NCBI RefSeq assembly: GCF_019393635.1
Contig: NC_057862.1
Coordinates: 92,847,659 to 92,911,658, forward strand
Direction of reading: 5' to 3'
Source of the DNA: Dromiciops gliroides
Lineage: Eukaryota; Chordata; Mammalia; Microbiotheria; Microbiotheriidae
Length of the DNA: 64,000 bases
This document shows, in pieces, positions 21,416 to 64,000 of this stretch. Position 1 is the first letter of the stretch; each line of letters starts with the position of its first letter. The translations under genes were made by a program, and so were the position numbers. Below the pieces are notes generated by a model. It did not search any database. It worked only from the letters and a program-made list of their open reading frames with translations, and was not told the DNA's origin.

Positions 21416-24400
21416 TTTACACCAGCCTGGGAAGAGCCTCCTGAATTCCGGGTTTCACTGCCAGCCGGAGCAGTCACTTTGTAAATTTAAACCCTGTAAG
21501 TATGAACTGGACAGCATTTCACTTATCCCAGGCTTTGAGACGGTACATCTTGATTGTGAATGTTTCCATTCCAAGCAGGGATGTTTAGTTGGAAGCAGTG
21601 GAGAAGTGTTATGTTGTTCTCCCTCCAGTTCTCAAATAAAACAAACAAGCAGGTTAGAACATCATTTTTCCTATGTTTTAAAAGTTTTTAGAAAGATTTA
21701 TCTTATTCGCTTTTAATTTCAGGAGAGACCTGTGTTAATATTATAATTTCCTTGCATTTTAAAGAAAAGGATACATTTGATGCATTTTTAACATGAACAA
21801 AAAAGAAATATTTATATTATTCTGTGTATTTGTATTTGTCTAATCAAATCATTCTGAGTTATAAATGTTTTTAATATTTTTCTATTTGTATTTAATTCTA
21901 ATTAAATCGCTCCAAACTATTTATCAGGTAGCCTTGTTTGTTGCATTAGAATATTCAGATATGAAAGACAGCAATTTTTTGTTTCTTAGGATTATTGTTC
22001 AAGTAAAGTGGAAATAGTATCAGAAGATTTGGATTTCCATTTTAAAAATTCAGTTTAGGTGGACTGGTAATGAAACAACTTCACACGTAATGAAAAGTTT
22101 CTCCCCCCCACCCCCAAACTTTGGGATATTTAAATTTGGAATAATGGAATGAATAAGTGTTGAATTTGTAGTTAGAGGGACCTGGGTTTGAATCCTAACG
22201 TTGTCACTTAACGCCTTTGTGGACTTAGTCAAGGCTACACAGATTTTCTGGGCCAAGGTTTTCTTATTTGTAAAATGAGGTTGTTGTAATAGATGACTTT
22301 TGATCCTTTCCAGTTTAGGATCTTGTGATCCTAAGTAAGGGATATCCTTTGAAGTGGTAGCTGTTTAGGCAGTATCATTATTCTTTTGCTGTTGGTATCT
22401 TAGAGGGCAACAACTGTCATGTTCTACAAAATATACCACTATCAAAATATTTGACTTTGTGGATTAATATTACTCAGAATATCTTAAATCATTGTCTCTT
22501 CTTTATAATGTGAAGAATTTAGCCAGATTTTAACAATTTATGAAAGTTCAGAGTTGATTGCTGATTTAACCCTTAAGATAATATACATTTTTTGCTGATT
22601 CCTTGCCTTTATATAATAACCACTTAAAGCAGTTTCTTGGATTTTGTGTACAATGTATTTTTCAAGTAGTTTACAGTGAAAAATATTACAGACTCAAGAT
22701 GACATATCAATTCACAACCTTTATAATCTAGTTTACAAAAATAGAATCTAAATTAAGTTCAGATTAATTATTCCATTAAATATATTTCCTAAAATATATA
22801 GTCATGGATTTTTTTTTTGAGAGGGTTATTCGATATCTGGGAATATGATTGATCCTATAAGAATGGATTTGTGAAAAACATTAGTATTGAGATTAGGGAG
22901 AAGCATAGTAGCCTTCTTTTTTTACTTCTCAATGTAAAAATCACAGGTTTCCCTTTAAAGGTTTTTTTCAACAGCCCACTCTATGTAAAAGCATTATTTA
23001 AGTATCAGCCTTATTTTGCTGACTGTTACTATGCCATCGATTGCTATAATTGTATCAAAAACTGTAATGACCACTTTAAAGATAATACTGAATAAAATAA
23101 TGCAGGACTGCAAGTAGACAGTAGCTATTGACTTTTTATATCATTGTTATTTTCTCTCCTAAGTCCTTCTTGGGAAACTGATGCTTCCTAATTGCTATCC
23201 CAGAATTTACACACAAGTCTGCTTGGGAGACAAAACCTTGCCCATTAAAGTAGAATGACCCTCACATTCTGTGTCCTATAGAACAGTTATAGTAGCAAAC
23301 AACAACAACAACAAAATCTGCTCATTAGGTATGATATGATATTTTAAGTTTTATAATGTTAAGTGCAGAAGAGAAATTAAGAGTATATAGTCAGTCCCTC
23401 ATGTTATAGTTGAGAAAAATAGACCCATTGAGATTGACTTACATAGAGATGAACTTGCAGTGAGTTTCATTATTTCAGACTGGAAAAATTTATTTCTTTA
23501 CTCTTAGTCCTATGATTGTTTTAATACCATATTTCCTCTGACTAGTCGCTTTCTATATGACAATTATTGGTATTGGAGAACACATAAAATTTTAGATATT
23601 TTAAACAGGATGAAATAAATAAATATCAACTCGGGTTGTAACTAGTCACCATTATATTAAAGGTGCATTTTGCATTTATCTCCAGTAGAGAGTAATGAAA
23701 TAATTGATGAATAAATTAAAAGTGGAATTTCCGAGAACTTGGGTTAATGTTGAAAGTAATGAAAAAATAAAGTAATTTATATATAAGGAAATCAGAGAAG
23801 TTTGTTGCATTTTTATTTCTTTTCTAAAATTGATAAATTAAGTTGCAAGTTTCAATTGAGTTTTAGAACAAATAATAGATTTTGAGTTAGTGAACCTGAC
23901 AGTGAAGTCTGACAGTCTCTATCATATTCCTACCTGTATGACCTTAGGCAAGCTACTTAATGTTTCTGGGCCTCAGTTTCCTCATCTATATAAGGAATGG
24001 TGGATTAGATGATATCTAAGGCTTTTGCCAGCTCTAAAGTTTTTAATCTGTCAAGATCAGCAGTATAAATATAATGGAAAGGACCAGGTTCTAATGGTAA
24101 CTTTTTTGTAAGTTGTCATCACCTGTTATATTTTCTTTTTAAAAAGACAGGAGGATGTGATTTCATTGGTATGGTAACTCTACACATGTGCATCATATTC
24201 TCATAATCTACTTATGTTTTATAATCTTGAAGGCTCAGACCTTGTAGTTTGTAAATATCAAAGGTGTGATTTGAATCCAGGTCTTCCTTATTCTAGTTTA
24301 ATACTCTATTTGATGTATCATGCCTCCTTACTTCTGGAGCATACTTTTCTTTCTTTAAAAATTAACAATTGGAAATTGTACCAAAGTTTTTCTAAAAGTG

Positions 24401-24909
24401 ACAAACTTTTATTTCACAGTTATTTTTGCTAGTTTAAAATTAGCACTTGTTTCCCATCCTGCTGTGTTTGTTCTTCCTGACTCTTCCACTCTCAAAATTT
24501 TCAGGTTCAGTATTATCCATATTAAATATATCTTAATTTTTAGCTTAAAGTTATAGCATTTAAGATAGTGTTAATGTTGAATAGTTGTTTTCTTGAGATT
24601 CACAATGCTATCTTGATTCAGATCTTTAAAAATCTAGGTCCTTTTTCTGTTTCTTTTAAAAGTTTTGTATATTCCCTTTTTGCCTTTATAGCATAGTAAC
24701 TTCTGATTTATTTTCTTCTTGTAACAAAGGAAAACAGCAAGACAAAATTATTTTGAGGGTTGGGATAGGTTTTATTTTATTTTATATTTCTTTTTAACCA
24801 CTAAATGAAATGTGCCCCTATCATCATTTTAATTGTTGAAATCCTAAATAAACTTATTTGAGACTTTTATTTTCTGTTGGTCTTAAAGTCTTTCCTCCTT
24901 CCTATTTAG
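21416..24909. other. FAM204A: FAM204A intron 1, remainder
   Basis: Mostly AT-rich unique sequence. It contains MIR copies at 22135-22335 (plus; gagggacctgggtttgaatc, tatttgtaaaatgaggttgt) and 23880-24050 (plus; gtatgaccttaggcaagcta, tttcctcatctatataagga). Nothing else recognised. Confidence 0.6.
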
Positions 24910-24917
24910 AAAAGAAG

Positions 24918-61868
<36,951 letters not shown>

Positions 61869-62070
61869 CTAGGTCTTCATCCTTGAAAAGTGAAAACTCA
61901 TGGTATCTCACTGTTCAAAGGGAGCCAGCTAAATTTGATACCAGTTAGGGAAAGTAAACATCGGATTACTGGGCCAATTCTCCATATTTTTTCAACCTTT
62001 AAAAAAATGTATGTTATTTTGGTTTAAAAATTGTTTTTTCTTAATAAATAAGAGAATATGGTTAAAAAAT
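61869..62070 (+). other. FAM204A: FAM204A 3' untranslated region (short form)
   Basis: The region runs from the stop codon to about 20 bases past the AATAAA at 62043-62048. That signal is part of ttaataaataag and is the first good poly(A) hexamer after the stop. The exact cleavage site is not visible. A longer form is possible because more AATAAA hexamers lie further on, for example near 63436. Confidence 0.65.
62043..62048 (+). terminator. FAM204A: AATAAA poly(A) signal of FAM204A
   Basis: Canonical hexamer 175 bases after the stop codon. It is followed by AT-rich sequence with a T/G-containing stretch (ataatgtgtgc) about 30-40 bases downstream, a plausible cleavage-factor site. Confidence 0.65.
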
Positions 62071-62074
62071 ATAA

Positions 62075-62905
62075 AGGATATAATGTGTGCATACAAAGTA
62101 TTAATGATTTCACTGATATGGATGTACCTGCTATTGGTTCACGCTGAAACCATTCTTTGTGCCATAAAAAATAGCATTTTTTGAAATTGCTATTGCCATA
62201 GTAATTTTGTCTTCTGGTGGCTTCCTCCTAGCAGTGGGCCTTTGCAAGCATGTAGTCTGTTGATCAGAACAGGTATACTCTGTTGACCTTGCCCAAACTT
62301 ACTGTAATACCCTTGCAGGACTCAGGATCACTTGCACTGATAAGGCATCGGTTGAACTTTATTAGATAAATAGATTTATATAAAACAGCAAAAATTATTT
62401 GGTTTTCTACATATCCGATGAATATTTAACAAATGAGATCCATGTAACTTATGGTCATAAACTATCCTCTTAGATTTTCTTTTTTAAATAATTATATTTA
62501 TTGGGTAGTAAGTTGGTCATGCCTAAGAATATATAACCGGACCAGCCAAGAAACATTCAATTATAATACAAGTGATATTTTGTCTAACATTTTTTTTCTA
62601 GAAAATTGGGTTTTGTTTTGTTTTTTCCCATGGAGGCCTAGTAAAAGTGAATCATTTTAAGTAGCTTTGAGGTTGGAAAATATCATAGACATTGCTTTGT
62701 TTTAAATTCTACGTAAGAATAGACATAGACTAGTCATGTCTCTTTTATCCCTGTGATTCTTTGAATTTTAATGTTCTTAGATAACATATCAGTCAGGAAG
62801 TTTGGATATTGACAAATAGATAATCATTTTTATATTATATGGAAGGTAATGTTTTAAATTCTTTAAATATATAGTTCAGATTATTTCCATTCATATTTCC
62901 TTTTG
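62075..62905. other. 3' flank of FAM204A, unassigned
   Basis: AT-rich unique sequence. No gene or repeat recognised. Confidence 0.4.
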
Positions 62906-62908
<3 letters not shown>

Positions 62909-62998
<90 letters not shown>

Positions 62999-63006
62999 AC
63001 TCACTC
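62909..63006. repeat. Compound microsatellite (CA)n-(CT)n-(CACT)n
   Basis: (CA)19 at 62909-62946, (CT)22 at about 62950-62993, then cactcactcactc. Likely length-polymorphic. Confidence 0.97.
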
Positions 63007-63494
63007 TTAATTATTTTGGAGAGTAGATACCTTGAAAGATAATCTTACCTGTCATGACAGAGTATATGAAAATATGCTAGCATTGCAGAATTCTAAAATG
63101 AACTTCAAAAGATCTTGTAGAGAGCACATAAGCCATCCCACAGATGGCTGTTTATTCTTTGCGTCAAGTTCTGCAAAAGAAAAGATCATATCACTGTATT
63201 GGTCTCAGTTCTCAGAGGTGGAGAATAGCTTATCATTGTCATCAGCTAATGTTGTCTTCTGAGGCCAAATAATCCTAATTCCTTTGAATGACTCCCAGTT
63301 ATCTAATCTAAACCATCTCAGGGGTTATACACAGTTCACACTATGAAAAACCAAACTCAGATTCTTTATAAATATGAAAAACATACATGAAATATTCAAG
63401 GAGATGATATGCAGGTGTGCCTTTAAGAAAGCCCAATAAATAAAAATCTAAATTTTTAGAAGATATATTTTAACACGTATCTCAAAAGATTTTT

Positions 63495-63660
63495 GGAATC
63501 ACAGACTGTTAGATCTGCAGAGTTTTGTGGCTTCAGATACTAAGGCTCAGAGACATGACATAACTTGGCCAAAGCCACGGAGTCAGTTAGTAGCAGAACC
63601 AGGATTAGAACTGAGGTCTTACTATCTGCCAGTCCAGTGTTCTTTAGACTGCACAGTAGT
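63495..63660 (-). repeat. MIR, minus strand
   Basis: tggaatcacagactgttaga, ggctcagagacatgacataa, ggattagaactgaggtctta and ccagtccagtgttctttaga. Confidence 0.8.
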
Positions 63661-64000
63661 TTCTAATCCCTGTGATTTGGTTTTTACATAATTTTTCCTG
63701 AATAGTTGTACAGTAAAATATACCTGTACTATCCAGAGCATTGAGTAGGTTTTATATTATGGGCATTAATGTTGCTTTTTGTTTTGGGGAAAAGGAATCG
63801 TTCATTGCTGTTTGAGATTATAGAAGTCATTGTTGTCCTTTTAAAGAATGGGGATTCATTGAGGAAATGGAACTTCAAGAGCTCTTTTACCCAGTTTTAT
63901 AATTCTTCTTACATAAATAAGAATATGAACTGAACATCTTGTTGTTTTTCAATTTCTATTTTTCTCTTTATACATGACATATCTTTGAGGGTACAATTAT

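Noticed and set aside
24858-24917. In-frame ATG upstream of the FAM204A start
   Set aside because: It lies in intron 1 before the acceptor at 24909. The known family N-terminus begins at 24918.
63436-63441. AATAAA as the main poly(A) signal of FAM204A
   Set aside because: It lies 1.6 kb past the stop with two microsatellites in between. The hexamer at 62043 is closer and sufficient, though a long 3' UTR isoform remains possible.

Overview
This is a window of vertebrate nuclear DNA, almost certainly from a marsupial. The evidence is the dense scatter of CORE-SINEs of the marsupial type (about 145 bp, starting ggggcagctaggtggcgcag and carrying the ctgtgtgaccctgggcaagt core). Alongside them are SINE copies with a BovB/RTE-like tail, L2 and CR1/L3 LINE fragments, marsupial-style L1 pieces and an RTE LINE. 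I cannot tell opossum from an Australian marsupial by eye. No CRISPR array, operon or prokaryotic feature is present.

One protein-coding gene is visible: FAM204A (C10orf84 in human), on the + strand from a CpG-island promoter near 20.6-20.8 kb to a poly(A) signal near 62.05 kb. I could follow it exon by exon: a non-coding first exon ending at 20765, then eight coding exons (24918-25154, 26172-26262, 26418-26448, 27120-27219, 42559-42594, 42976-43065, 61232-61338, 61817-61868). All introns are GT-AG, the frame is open throughout, and the product is 247 residues. Its biochemical function is not established. The protein has an acidic N-terminal half, a lysine/arginine cluster and a basic, conserved C-terminus. 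Introns 5 (15.3 kb) and 7 (18.2 kb) make up most of the gene.

Layout. 1-2.9 kb: L1/HAL1-like element, minus strand. 4.1-4.6 kb: CR1/L3. 5.0-6.2 kb: repeat-free AT-rich block that looks like conserved non-coding DNA. 7.3-10.1 kb: SINEs, one of them split by a solo ERV LTR. 10.9-13.7 kb: L1 3' half, minus strand. 14.9-15.4 kb: a second solo LTR of the same family, opposite orientation. 17.0-17.3 kb: imperfect inverted repeat. 20.4-62.1 kb: FAM204A. Inside its introns are L2, CR1, two head-to-tail L1 5' halves (31.7-34.9 kb), an RTE LINE (37.9-40.4 kb) with an inverted SINE pair inside it, a long L2 reverse-transcriptase relic (45-47 kb), a small hAT-like element with terminal inverted repeats (49.7 kb), and a roughly 9.6 kb stretch (50.5-60.1 kb) with no transposon I can recognise. 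62.1-64 kb: 3' flank with a compound microsatellite.

The most interesting signals are the large transposon-poor, homeodomain-motif-rich block in FAM204A intron 7 (possible regulatory DNA), a strong-context upstream ORF overlapping the FAM204A start, two L1 copies that join the ORF1-downstream region to the same point of ORF2 (half-L1 structure), and the nested or inverted repeat structures. I found nothing that amounts to a new enzymatic or defence system. All calls are by eye; no alignment or database search was run.
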